Of a stretch of DNA of 64,000 bases, positions 54,647-64,000 are shown piece after piece. Positions within the stretch are counted from its first letter, which is position 1. Each line of letters starts with the position of its first letter. The notes under the pieces were generated by a model. It saw only the letters and a program-made list of their open reading frames with translations. It did no database searches and was not told where the DNA came from. The DNA lies in contig CAUWAG010000007.1 in assembly GCA_963556695.1 (NCBI GenBank), positions 1,178,001-1,242,000 of the forward strand. Direction: 5' to 3'. The DNA comes from Anthostomella pinea (taxonomy: Eukaryota; Ascomycota; Sordariomycetes; Xylariales; Xylariaceae). Position numbers and translations under genes: made by a program.

Positions 54647-56056
54647 ATGGCGAGCTTCCATGACCTGACGGCGGAACTGGTAGACCTCGTCGCAACCCAC
54701 CTGGATGGCCCCCTGGCTTATGCGCCTTCCGGCTCACGTCGAGAGAGTGCTGCGATAGGAGCGATCACGCATACACTGAGAGAATATCCCAATTGCGATG
54801 GCTGGTAGCGCCTCACAGTCTCAGCGCGTTGCTTGGTATAGCCAACCATCCAGGCCTGGCTCCAAAGCTCAAGACCATCCGGTTTGGCACACATTACCTG
54901 GAATATGGAATATGAAGGACCGGCAATGCAATTTGACGACGACCTGGATGACGCTAAAGGCGACGATGACGCGCGCCTCAGAGTTACCCAACGGATGACA
55001 AGACATAAGGAGTACCTCGAGATCCAGGACGCTTTTTGCAGGGGGGATGATCTTGCAATGATGACGGCTATCTTCGACAATCTACCCTCGATGGAGCGGG
55101 TGGAAGTCGGCGAGCTGTGCCTCGACTCTGTGGACGGCGAGCTCAGCTCTTGTTACGGCATGCCGACTCTCCATAAAGAGACTGGCTCGTGGTACTTCCC
55201 GTTCGGCTACCCTGATATCACGCATGACATGTCTCGAGACGATGATGGCCTTGCGCACAACTTAAAATTGGTACCACGAGCCTTGGCTTGCCTCCGAAAG
55301 CCCGTGAAAGAGCTTTTCGTATTCTTCCACCACTCCAAAGGCGAATGCGATACTGGAGGGCTGGACATCGCCAAGATGCCTGCCATTGAAGGGTATTACA
55401 AGACCGGACTACAACAAGCTTTGGCCGATTTGCGAGGCATCAAGATGCTGCTGAGTTTGTCAATGGTCCCGGATATCGATAGCCAGGCGTGGAAGAATTG
55501 GCTTGTCAAGCTTCTGGATATCGCTCCAGTCTTGCAGCACTTGAGCCTAACGTTTGATGGATGGGCCTACGGAGACAACCCGCCTCTGGTCCCGTATTCG
55601 TTTGAGGCCATTGGAAGGGTTTGCCGAGAAGTCCATCTTACCAACTTGAAGACGCTCGAGCTGGGCGACTGCGCTGTGGCGCCTCAAGATCTCCCGGCCC
55701 TTGTCCAACGACACCAGCTTACGCTAGCAAGCATTACTCTGAACCGTTTGCTTCTGTCCGGCGATTGGCAAGACGACTTCTTCAGCAGTCTGCAGTTGCA
55801 ATCAGGGACAAACTTTACCATGCATGTCTCATGGTTAATGCAAAGCCCGCATTACACTGGGGATCACAGGCAAGAGGCAGACGTAATCGTCTTCGACAAA
55901 AACGGCATTGAAGACTGCGAAAAGTGCAATGGTGACGCCCATGGGCTTACTATGACTCCTTGCCATCATGTGAGCTCAACCATCCAGTTTGGCAGCACCA
56001 ACAGATTCCCGGAATTTAAAATCATACCGCTATTTCGGTTCGAACAGTTCGAATGA
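54647..56056 (+). pseudogene. Decayed F-box/LRR-like gene
   Basis: An ATG at 54647 opens FHDLTAELVDLVATHLD, the first helix of an F-box. After about 50 residues the frame meets TAG (54806-54808) and a second TAG. Meanwhile another frame carries a gene-like segment (SALLGIANHPGLAPKLKTI, RFGTHYLEYG) at about 54810-54905, and coding then returns to the first frame. It stays open to 56056 with leucine-rich helices (LKTLELGDCAV, LQHLSLTFDGW), as in fungal F-box proteins with divergent LRR tails. The frame changes occur without room for introns, so at least two lesions are likely. The F-box would normally bind Skp1 in an SCF ligase. Alternatively the 3' frame could be expressed alone from an internal start. 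Confidence 0.6.
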
Positions 56057-56763
56057 CGCCTTTCCAACGACCCCGATGGACCAACCGAGAGTTTGGCATA
56101 GAATGCAAAACCTGCATCGCGATCGCTCCCTGCATCCCATCTACCCTTCGACCACTGTGATACCACTAGATAACCGATCATGGTTAGCAGCGCAGCAGTT
56201 GCTATGGGGAAGAGATTGCCTATTGTGCGTATCGCAAAGAGCGCCATACCCTGGCAAACGTCCAAGGAGTCACGTACTGGCTGCATATAGTGCGCTCGGC
56301 ATACACGCTGAATAGGCTTATGGCCTGATACATGTTGCCTTCTCGACCTTACCATCTTCGGCCTGGAAGCTTTCCCCGGAGACACGTTTTCTTATGCTGT
56401 TAACTCTTACTTACGCGGTCTTGTCAAGGCTTATTATTATATGTTATCTTTATAGTTATAATAGTTGTTCAAATATCATAGAAGCTTACAGTCAATTCTT
56501 CTCGGGTCTAGACGTTTGCTTGATCCTGATAGCCATAGCAGGGATGGAGTGTGCGAGTTACGCCGTCGACCAAAGGTGCTGTACTGTGCTATGCTGCTTT
56601 GATCAACACGGTGAGTCCACCAGACGGATGATTATAACATGCGGGTAACACAAGGTGCGAGATGTCATTGGTGCATTATATTCAGCTAACTCTGTAGGAA
56701 ACCGAAATGGGCTTTAGAAGACTACCGGTACGCCGGTCAGTGACCGATCTTTTAGCTTTGAAG
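56057..56763. other. Intergenic between F-box remnant and LPMO gene
   Basis: 700 bp, with a mildly AT-rich patch near 56395-56480. No gene was recognised. Confidence 0.4.
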
Positions 56764-57972
56764 TTAGTCGCTTTCATCGACGGGCGAGATGTCGAGACTG
56801 GCACCAGACCCCGGGCTGCACTTGAAGCCGGGCGCAACCATCAGAGGGCCGGTCAGCTGGCCACCGGTGCACGTCGCAAAGTGCGTACCATCTTCGAGGC
56901 AGGTAAGCTGTCCCTCGACGCATGCTCCTATGCCAGTGCTCGATGTCGGTACCGCGACGGCCTCGGACGAAGTTGGGGATGGGAAAGCTTCGGACGGAAC
57001 AGACGTCGCGCCGACAGACGTAGTGAATGTAGACATCTCGCTCACGGTAGGCGTCGCAGTAGCCGTCGTCGTTGCCGTCGTACTCGAAACTCCAGTTTTG
57101 ACCAAGACACTGCTAGTAGTAGGCAGGACATCAGCACCCGGCGTCGACGCAGTCCCATCCGGCCTCGCCGATTTGTTCGCACCACTCCCACTCCCAGGAC
57201 CGGCCGGGGCCTTCGCCCGCGGATTGCCGTCGCACGGCTGCGGGAACAGGTTATCGCCCTCGGGCCGGTCGACCGAAACGCCAGGGTTCGGGTACCCGAT
57301 GGCGATCTGCTGCTTCAGCGCCTCCTCGGTCGTGCATCCGCCGCTCACGTCGCCCATATCCGCCATGAACAGCTCCGGAAATTCGACCGCGCGCTGAGAG
57401 ATCGACAGTGACGTGGCTAGGGATGCCCGTCGCTCGACCATCTCCATTCTCTTCTTCTGCTTCCGCTTGACGACCGTGATCGGCGCGCAGTTCATGTAGA
57501 ATTCAGGCACCCCGCCAATGCGCGCCTGCCACGTCCACGCAAACGTGTACTCTCCAACCGCGACGCGCTCGGGGATTTGAAAGGTGTACTTATCCACATT
57601 AGGGCCGTCGAGGTTGCCCTTCTGGTTGCGCGCCGGACACCCGCCCTCGATCGAGTGGATGACGGCCCAGGACGAATTTTGGGTGGGTAGGCCGCTCGCG
57701 AGGGCCAGCTGACAGCTGCCGCCTCCGTGCACCGCCTGGCCCGTGAACGACAGCGTCTGGGCCTCGCCGATGGCCATTATTGTTCGGGAGCCGTTGATTT
57801 GGTAGGTTTGCCCCGGAGGGATCTTGCATGGGAAGTCGGAGCCGTCGGGTGAGAGGGGGTTGCTGGGCCCGTAGGCGACGAACTTGTAGGGTTTGGGGCT
57901 CTCGAGGATTACGTGGGCGGTGGAGAGTGAGGCTAGCATTGCCAGGATGCTGGTCAGCTGGGTGGGATGCAT
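56764..57972 (-). CDS. AA11-like lytic polysaccharide monooxygenase with C-terminal X278-like domain
   Basis: Secreted copper oxidase of 402 aa, no intron, ATG at 57972. A signal peptide (1-19) is followed by His20, which would be the mature N-terminal residue of the histidine brace (STA then HVILESPKPY). DGSDFPCK and SFTGQAVHGGGSCQ carry family motifs; the His of VHGG is the second copper ligand. GGCPARN and EFYMNCAP follow, the Tyr in the latter fitting the axial position. After the catalytic domain come a segment GDNLFPQPCDG, a Ser/Thr-rich linker and a Cys-rich tail CVEGQLTCLEDGTHFATC...C, like the X278 module often attached to AA11 enzymes. AA11 enzymes cleave chitin oxidatively (family knowledge), so fungal cell wall or arthropod chitin is the likely substrate. 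A different AA family is the main alternative. Confidence 0.8.
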   Translation of the reverse strand: MHPTQLTSILAMLASLSTAHVILESPKPYKFVAYGPSNPLSPDGSDFPCKIPPGQTYQINGSRTIMAIGEAQTLSFTGQAVHGGGSCQLALASGLPTQNSSWAVIHSIEGGCPARNQKGNLDGPNVDKYTFQIPERVAVGEYTFAWTWQARIGGVPEFYMNCAPITVVKRKQKKRMEMVERRASLATSLSISQRAVEFPELFMADMGDVSGGCTTEEALKQQIAIGYPNPGVSVDRPEGDNLFPQPCDGNPRAKAPAGPGSGSGANKSARPDGTASTPGADVLPTTSSVLVKTGVSSTTATTTATATPTVSEMSTFTTSVGATSVPSEAFPSPTSSEAVAVPTSSTGIGACVEGQLTCLEDGTHFATCTGGQLTGPLMVAPGFKCSPGSGASLDISPVDESD

Positions 57973-58580
57973 TGTGAAAGCGGGCTGGGGGGGTGTAAGG
58001 TAAGTTGGTCGAGAGGTGGTTGTTCCAGAGCGGGCTATGGATGAGCTGGGTATCGAGGCGTCAACGGCGGGAGAGTTCAAGACGAGATGGTTTTCGTCGG
58101 ACTGACTTCAAAATTGGGATATCGAGAACTTTTTATCGAATGGGTTTTCCTGCTGCCGGGTTGCCCAAGAAACAATAGCTTTTGTCTTATCTAGCGATCA
58201 AAACCTCTGATCTCAATGGTTGTGTGGCGATGACCAATGAGGTTAAGCTCCTGGGCTGACCTTTATCCGCGATGACACTCTTCAAAGGAATCTCTAGAAG
58301 GAAATGACAAGTACAAAGGACGCCGTTCAACTGTAAGTGCTGCTCTTTGTATCCTTGCGCTGTCTTCTGGCTTTCGCCTTTACCAAGTTGTCAACGGGGA
58401 CCAATTACTCAACAAACCAGGTAGAAACCGACAGGCCAAAGCACAGACTGACATATACCTACACATACACTAGGCTCGGCCCAACCTTAACGTCGCCCTC
58501 ATGACGGAACTACCAATAGCCCTCGGTCTCATCATCCAAGCGCACTACCCAGTTGCCCAACACGAAATTCATCATGCAGG
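57973..58580. other. Intergenic upstream of LPMO gene
   Basis: 600 bp containing the LPMO promoter and the 3' side of the DUF5519 gene. No gene was recognised. Confidence 0.4.
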
Positions 58581-59390
58581 TCAAGTCTCCTTGGGATCCT
58601 GAACAGCCTCGAGCTCAGCCGCACAGTACCTCGCCGCGGCACCGACCACATTCTTCCACTCCTCCATCTCGCGCCTGTCCTTCGGCGCATACACCAGCGT
58701 ATATCCCCATGGTATGTAAGGTCCACTCAGTCGATGTCGCTGGCCCCAACCCAGCTCGATGACCGTCTTCGAATCGGCCGGGCTCAGCTCAAGATGCGTC
58801 GAGCCGTCCGGCGGGTGGATATGGGCGATCTCCCCCTTGGTCTTCGTCAGGAAATCGGGGATATCGACATCCTGCCGCAGCTGCAGGGCCCCAGGCACAG
58901 GGCCCTCGAGGAAAGAGTTGCCGACCTGGAGGACCGCCGGGTTCACTTCGGCCAGCGTGCGCAGGTAGGCGAACATGTCCTCCTTCATCGTCTGCGACGC
59001 GCGGTCGTTCATCTGCCGCTGAGGCGCGACGTACTTGCAGAGCTGGGGGCGAGAACCGGACCGCGGGCTCAGGGGCCGGGTCAGGAAGGATCGCGCGGCG
59101 TTGGTGCCGTAGGCCCTCACCATGTCGGCCATGCTCCACGGTGCCGGAACCGTCGTTTCCTTTTCCGGGCGGGAAATGAGGACCATCTGCAGTTGGGTAC
59201 ACCATCCGCGGAAGGTGTCCGGGAGGCCGTGAGGGCCCAGGGCGACGTAGGCGCGGTAGTCTTGGTATGCGAAGTTGAGAAAGGCCAAGAGTGCGGTGCC
59301 GCCAGCGACGGCGAGAGCGCCTCTGAGCGGTTGCGACCGGACGAGATGCTCGGCTCGTGGAAGCATGGCGTCGGCGTTGAGACTTGCCAT
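58581..59390 (-). CDS. Luciferase-domain (DUF5519-like) protein with N-terminal membrane helix
   Basis: 269-aa intronless protein from the ATG at 59390. A hydrophobic segment (about 25-42, ALAVAGGTALLAFLNFAY) could anchor it in a membrane or act as an uncleaved signal. The C-terminal third has the pattern GEIAHIHPPDGSTHLELSP, KTVIELGWGQRHRLSG and YTLVYAPKD, typical of the fungal luciferase-domain family (PF17648-like) also known as DUF5519. Biochemical role is not established; the name does not imply light emission. The frame stays open upstream of the ATG, but no further ATG there gives better features. Confidence 0.72.
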   Translation of the reverse strand: MASLNADAMLPRAEHLVRSQPLRGALAVAGGTALLAFLNFAYQDYRAYVALGPHGLPDTFRGWCTQLQMVLISRPEKETTVPAPWSMADMVRAYGTNAARSFLTRPLSPRSGSRPQLCKYVAPQRQMNDRASQTMKEDMFAYLRTLAEVNPAVLQVGNSFLEGPVPGALQLRQDVDIPDFLTKTKGEIAHIHPPDGSTHLELSPADSKTVIELGWGQRHRLSGPYIPWGYTLVYAPKDRREMEEWKNVVGAAARYCAAELEAVQDPKET

Positions 59391-60639
59391 TATGATGTAG
59401 CGGCTTCCGCGATCGAGTGTAAATGTGTGTAATGGATGCTCCACTGCAATAATACGTTTGAAGACGAATGAATGTTTGCGCTCGGTGATCCTACCTGTAC
59501 CACCGAATTGGTATGAATTCAAACCTCAAGGCCGTTGACATCTTGGAATATATATATATATATATATATATTCTGCAATCCACGCCATCCACCCCCTATG
59601 CCTATTCGACTCCCTGCTCTCCTCGTTATCGCCGAGGGCTGCGGTGCTTGCTTGCTGCCCCATAGCGGACGCGATGCCCGGGACTCGTCAGAGTGGCAAG
59701 GATGGCCTCGGAATACCGATTGTTTCTAGAAGACGTGGTCACGTGGACTCGGCTACGGCCTCGGCGCCGAGCTCGGCTGTACGAGTCACCTCCGAGACAG
59801 CACAGATAGGCAATCTAGGAAGCCAACATCAAGCAGAATAATATTATGACGATACAGCTGAAGGCCATCATATCAGTCTGGGCTATGCTGTCGAAGCGTG
59901 CAAGCAAGCAAGCAGACCGGCTGTTCTATTATTCGTACATAGGAGCAGCTGTGGTAATTTACCCCCGACCAGCCGCTGGTCCACAACGGCTCGGAAACAC
60001 TCCAGAGACTCGCACTACCAGCCACCACCCCTAACAGCGCTGAGTCAGGTCCTACCCTTCATATAGCCATGTCCGGCCCAAGTACTGGGAATTCACAGGA
60101 TGATGGCTTAGACTGCGTGATGGGAGCCTGTCGGCTGTGTATACGCGGGGGATGTTTCACCAGTTCGAACTTCGAAGGGATGGAGTTCTCACATAGTAAC
60201 ATGGAGGGAAGTGCATCTCATTCCTTCCCTTCAAAGAGCAGTGTTAAGAGCGTAATATTCCATGGTAACCTTGGCGTTTTCTTCGTATTGATTTGTCTGA
60301 CCTGCCTTGCAAGATGTGATTAGTTCAGTTGCGATGAGCTACCTTCGGAGCCCAGGAAGTTCAAGATTGTTGGGAATAACCTCGCAAGGAAGCGTTGTTA
60401 CTACGGAGAAGGGAAGGGTCAAAAACTGAAATGAGAACCATACAGGTGAGACGACGTTCACTTTAATGGGATCATGAAAGGTTAGGTATTGCAAGAAAAT
60501 CAATCTAGTCCACGACCCAATACGCAGACCTAAGAGCGACATTGGCTAACTTATCAACATGCAGAAGTAGTGGCGAGGCTTAACTGGGGTTGTCCTGCCG
60601 CTGTCCCATCTGTTGTAAAGAACGCGTTCGGCCCGTCGA
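59391..60639. other. Intergenic with (AT)12 tract
   Basis: 1.25 kb, no gene recognised; short plus-strand frames only. It contains a (AT)12 microsatellite at 59548-59571. Confidence 0.4.
59548..59571. repeat. (AT)12 microsatellite
   Basis: Twelve AT units about 160 bp upstream of the DUF5519-like gene start. Confidence 0.9.
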
Positions 60640-61523
60640 CTAGGTGGTCTTCGAGGAGTCAAAGTGATCCGCCGTCAAGACATTGTTCACCGTAACGTAC
60701 CTGACGCTCGTGCCATTCGTGACAGTGCCAGCAGTGCGGTCTTCGTACTGCAAAAACTTGTTTACCATGGTGTTCTGCACCCCGACCGTCCCGTAAGCGC
60801 CGCCGGCACCGCCGTCCTCAACAATCTCGCAGTAAAGAGCGAGAATGTCGCCAGGAGCCGCCTCGGAAAAGGTAAGTGAGAAATGGTAGTACCGGGAGAG
60901 GTGCTGGAATGCCGACACGAACCATTCGAAGGTAACCTGTCGCGTGCCAACATTGCCGGTGATCTGGTATTGTAGCCTTTGGCTTCCTCTGTCGAGGTAA
61001 AGGTCGTAGTAATAGCCTAGGATCGTCAGAGGCGGAAGGTATTCATTGGGAAGTGGAAACTGATTATTCGGAGGCCCAGGAGGGTTGCCGAGGGTAATGA
61101 TTCCATTGACGCTGAAGAACACGTTGTCTCGTATCGCCCGAATGCTCCGATGGCAAACGGCAACACAATCTGGACGACGTTGTCATCGTAAATTCTGGTT
61201 CCCCCACAGACTTCACCAAGCACTATTGTCGGGTTAGGCAGCCCATCGCATGTTTTGGCTGCGGTAGACGAGCTTGGCTGCGTACAAGTATTGGTGCTTG
61301 TCGAAGTTATGGAACTCGGAGAAGAGGGAATTGAACTCAGAAAGGAGGCAAGAATAGAACTGAATTCAACGCTGGAGCTTGTACTGGTTGTAAAAACGCT
61401 AAAGCTTATAGCAATGCTGGAGCTGCTGGAGCTTGAGGAAGTCACATCACTTGAGGTCGCGATACTGGAAGCTGAGCCCGAGAGGGATGAACTGGATGAT
61501 GTGGCGATGCTAGATTCGTACGC
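60640..61523 (-). pseudogene. Ser-rich surface-protein-like gene with a frame break
   Basis: The upstream frame (61523 to about 61130) encodes a very Ser-rich stretch followed by CDGLPNPTIVLGEVCGG and IYDDNVVQIVLPFAIGAFG. The downstream frame (about 61130-60640) continues FFSVNGIITLGNPPGPP, LGYYYDLYLDRGSQ, FEWFVSAFQHLSRYYHFSLTF and TMVNKFLQYEDR to a stop at 60640. The two parts look like one secreted beta-rich domain, but the shift occurs within GAGACAACGT (61121-61130) with no intron signals, consistent with a one-base loss. The 5' end is open without an ATG. A cysteine-containing stretch at about 61560-61740 on the same strand looks coding (VPCIGRRCPLNGHKTEKKAC) and may be an earlier exon, but the splice join could not be resolved. 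A real gene with a sequencing error is an alternative. Confidence 0.45.
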
Positions 61524-62031
61524 TCAATGAGTCGCTGATTCCATTGGTGCACTACCTGGATGCTGCTTTGAGCAGATATTGACTGGAACGAAGCCGATCC
61601 ACTGCGACCAACGATGAGATGAACATCGCAGGCCTTCTTTTCGGTCTTGTGTCCATTAAGCGGGCAGCGTCTCCCTATGCAAGGTACTAGCAGTGGTTCC
61701 TGGTCTGGAATCTGCGAGAAAGATGAGGTGAAGGTGCTTTTAAGTGCGAGCGATGGCTGTCGTTAGATCTCGAGCGCTGACGGGGAAACTGACGCCTTCT
61801 TGTATGAGGAGAAATGGGATTGCGAGTTCATGGCAAGATGAGCAGCGGCCCATCAGTAGCTTTCAAGTAAGGAGATAGTTTTTCGAGGTGGGAGATATGT
61901 GTAATGTTTCGCGTCAATGTAGAGGTTCGGATCAAGACCATCATGGTTATAGAAGCAGCCGTCTCGAGCACAGCCTGGTTCGAGACGACGTCGACGAGCT
62001 CACTGTCCGTTACCAGGGTTGAACGTGAACA
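61524..62031. other. Possible 5' exons of the Ser-rich gene
   Basis: Contains the coding-like minus-strand stretch at about 61560-61740 noted for the neighbouring gene. An ATG near 61846 could open a short exon, but no consistent exon chain was found. Confidence 0.3.
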
Positions 62032-62517
62032 TCATGTGCCCTGATTGGCAGCAGTCTTACGCTTTTGTGGTAACAGAGGCGTCTCGCTGATTTTGCTTCT
62101 CAAATTCCTGCCCGTGCTGATGAATCTTGCAAACCCTTTGCTCTCTACCACATGGATATAATGCTGATTCAATTTCTTCCCTTGTTGTATCATGATCCTT
62201 TCAGTGCCCGGGATGGGGAATTCGACTATGCTTTTGTGATCTCTAGGAGCCCTGCAGCTGTTGACTAAATCGCGCCATTGGGCTGTGAAGTCTTCCTCTG
62301 TCAGTTCCTCCGAAGCCCTTGAATCCAAGAGCTTCTTCTTTTCCGCCTCTTTGAGGCAGCCCGGAATGAGCTCAGTAGTGTAGCCCTTCCTGCCCCAACC
62401 AGTCAGAAACTCATTAGCGATGTCGAATTCCATCATCGCGTCGCCTCCAAGTGGCAGGGAAGCAATCACGGCGCCCACAACGCTCTCCTCACTATCCTGG
62501 TGCCGACCCATGCTCAT
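62032..62517 (-). CDS. Hypothetical protein, possibly truncated
   Basis: 161-aa frame beginning MSMGRHQDSEES. It is polar, without signal peptide or membrane helix, and has gene-like composition (VGAVIASLPLGGDAMMEFDI, GRKGYTTELIPGCLKEAEKK). Directly upstream on the same strand a different frame (about 62520-62640) also looks coding (MPWTINGIRTFLYKTMFLVF) and stops just before this ATG. This may therefore be the 3' half of a longer gene broken by a frameshift. No family was recognised. Confidence 0.4.
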   Translation of the reverse strand: MSMGRHQDSEESVVGAVIASLPLGGDAMMEFDIANEFLTGWGRKGYTTELIPGCLKEAEKKKLLDSRASEELTEEDFTAQWRDLVNSCRAPRDHKSIVEFPIPGTERIMIQQGKKLNQHYIHVVESKGFARFISTGRNLRSKISETPLLPQKRKTAANQGT

Positions 62518-62889
62518 ATGTGGAAATTTCCAATGGTCAGAATCTCGTTGAACTCAACCTCCTCTCCAAAGACTAGGAACATGGTTTTGTATAGAAATGT
62601 GCGGATTCCGTTGATAGTCCAAGGCATGCTCTCGAATTGGGTAGTCTGTGCCCTCGTCTTTGACAGGGAGCATCAACGTAGGGGAACTTGATATCCGAGT
62701 GCAATATCCCAGATGGTTTCACACACTACGCCCTAAGTCATTGATTCATCAATCGAACGGGTGATGTGCGTTATGGGTGTTACTGGCCAAATAGGCAATG
62801 TTCGCTGCTCGGCTAATCTCAAACAGGCTTTTTGGTGCAGTGATGCTGTTGCGATGGCTATGTGTCACAGTCCGACTGCTAGAGACTCC
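62518..62889. other. Intergenic with a coding-like remnant
   Basis: Holds the upstream minus-strand open stretch described for 62032-62517. Near 62865 TGTCACAGTCCGACTGC looks like an LTR start leading into AT block 4, but no matching end or target duplication was found. Confidence 0.3.
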
Positions 62890-63445
62890 AGGTATGACTT
62901 TATTAATATACATAAAGAGGAAAAGAAACTATAAAGCTAGCTAAAAGACAGGAACAGATATATATAGAGATTGACCCGTGGGGCTGTGGGGTTGTTCTCA
63001 GATTTAAAAGTGGTTTATAATAAAAGGAGAAGAAATAGATTAATCACTTAGAGAAAAAGCCCTCATTATATAACCTAATAATCCCTTAAAATGACTAAAT
63101 AAGCCTAATAAATAGTTTTTATTTAAAATATTCAAAAGCTAAAGTTTATAGCCTTATAAATATATTATAAATACCTTAAGCTAATGCTTTAATGAATATA
63201 ACTACTAAAGGTATTTAATAGCTTATTTTGTATTATTATTATTATTCTATTATCATCATAATATTGAATATGAATTTTTAAATGTAATAATTTATTATTA
63301 TTAATCTATGAATTTTATAACTTTAAAATATCATACTATCTTTTTTTAAACGTATTATTATATTTATAAGTATCAAAAAAGCTATAAATATTAGAAAGCA
63401 AGATAAATACCGAAAACATATAAATAAAAGTTAATTATAATTCGA
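62890..63445. repeat. AT-rich, RIP-like degenerate block 4
   Basis: About 550 bp of strongly AT-rich DNA, like the other blocks, with no coding frame. It may start with the LTR-like sequence near 62865. Confidence 0.55.
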
Positions 63446-64000
63446 CTTCCAGCACTTCTGCATGCAGTAACCACCCCCCGCTGATCCACTTTGCGTTCCG
63501 GCTAATAGATTTCCGTCAACCAGCCACAGCCACCAACGGCCAATGTACCCTTTCAAAGTTTCAATGTACCTGACCCCCACCGACTTTGCCCCCACAACAA
63601 CCACTGCCCGTCGTGCTAATACGGTGAAGGCTTCTTACCATTGGTACGACATTCAATTCGACTGACCACACATATGGAATAGCTTCAATCCAATGTCCTC
63701 CCTTCGTCGTCGCATGCAATAAATTTGTGTGCAACGGATTCGCGTGCAATGGATTTGACAGCCTTTTGTGAGCGTAGTGCCCCACAATCGTCACATTAAT
63801 CCTCCACTACCACCTAGGGCAATTGACCACTACTACGACATGGTGTTGCCAATTTGCGTTAATAGCTTTCACATACGGCATTGACTTGCCCATATGCGAT
63901 AGCAACAATCCAATGTCTTTATATGCAATGCATTCGACTTCTCTGAGCGTGGTCTTGGTCAGTGTGGTACATAGTGGCCTTATCTTTGCTAAGGTGTTGC
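63446..64000. other. Window end, no gene recognised
   Basis: Normal-composition DNA with short direct repeats related to TGCAATGGATT (for example near 63715 and 63745). No gene was recognised. Confidence 0.35.

Noticed and set aside
56707..57411. Arg-rich 234-codon plus-strand frame
   Set aside because: Antisense shadow of the LPMO gene; the Arg richness comes from the GC-rich complement.

Overview
The window looks like chromosomal DNA of a filamentous ascomycete (Pezizomycotina, probably a Sordariomycete that degrades plant or fungal polymers). The evidence is short 49-70 nt GT-AG introns with CTAAC/CTGAC-like branch sites, a cellulase-system xyloglucanase with a C-terminal CBM1, a chitin-type LPMO, a PDR-type ABC transporter and an arylsulfatase with fungal architecture. 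Gene-rich DNA of balanced composition alternates with four very AT-rich blocks that look like repeats mutated by RIP (repeat-induced point mutation). No operons, rRNA or tRNA genes were recognised.

Region by region. 0-20 kb is gene dense: a fragment of a membrane protein, GH74 xyloglucanase (-), a coiled-coil protein (-), another coiled-coil protein (+), an Old Yellow Enzyme with a peroxisomal SKL tail (-), an alpha/beta hydrolase (-) head-to-head with an adenosine-deaminase-family enzyme (+), and a full PDR-type ABC transporter (-). 20.2-24.8 kb is an AT-rich block with two short GC-balanced insertions. 24.9-28.3 kb has no convincing gene, only simple repeats. 28.3-38 kb holds the CK2 beta subunit (-) head-to-head with a JmjC/cupin-8 protein (+), an eight-exon arylsulfatase (+) and an SMP-30-like beta-propeller (-). 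39.6-43.9 kb is a second AT-rich block with five GC-balanced islands. 43.9-49 kb is gene-poor and includes a (CAG)16 tract and a third AT-rich block with two more islands. 49-60 kb holds a DUF2985-type four-helix membrane protein (-), a P-loop GTPase with a CaaX end (-) lying between inverted copies of a MITE-like element, a decayed F-box gene (+), an AA11-like LPMO (-) and a luciferase-domain/DUF5519 protein (-). 60-64 kb holds a frame-disrupted surface-protein-like gene, a small hypothetical ORF and a fourth AT-rich block.

The genes do not form an obvious pathway or biosynthetic cluster. Several are secreted polymer-active enzymes (GH74-CBM1, AA11-like LPMO, arylsulfatase). The rest are housekeeping or accessory genes.

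The most interesting structure is not a protein system. The AT-rich blocks carry a series of short, apparently unmutated TGT...ACA-type elements with 5-bp target duplications, which look like solo LTRs of several families. Two of them are close copies at different sites. Exon joins were worked out by hand from splice signals, reading frame and family conservation. For every multi-exon gene given with exact exons the summed length is a multiple of three.
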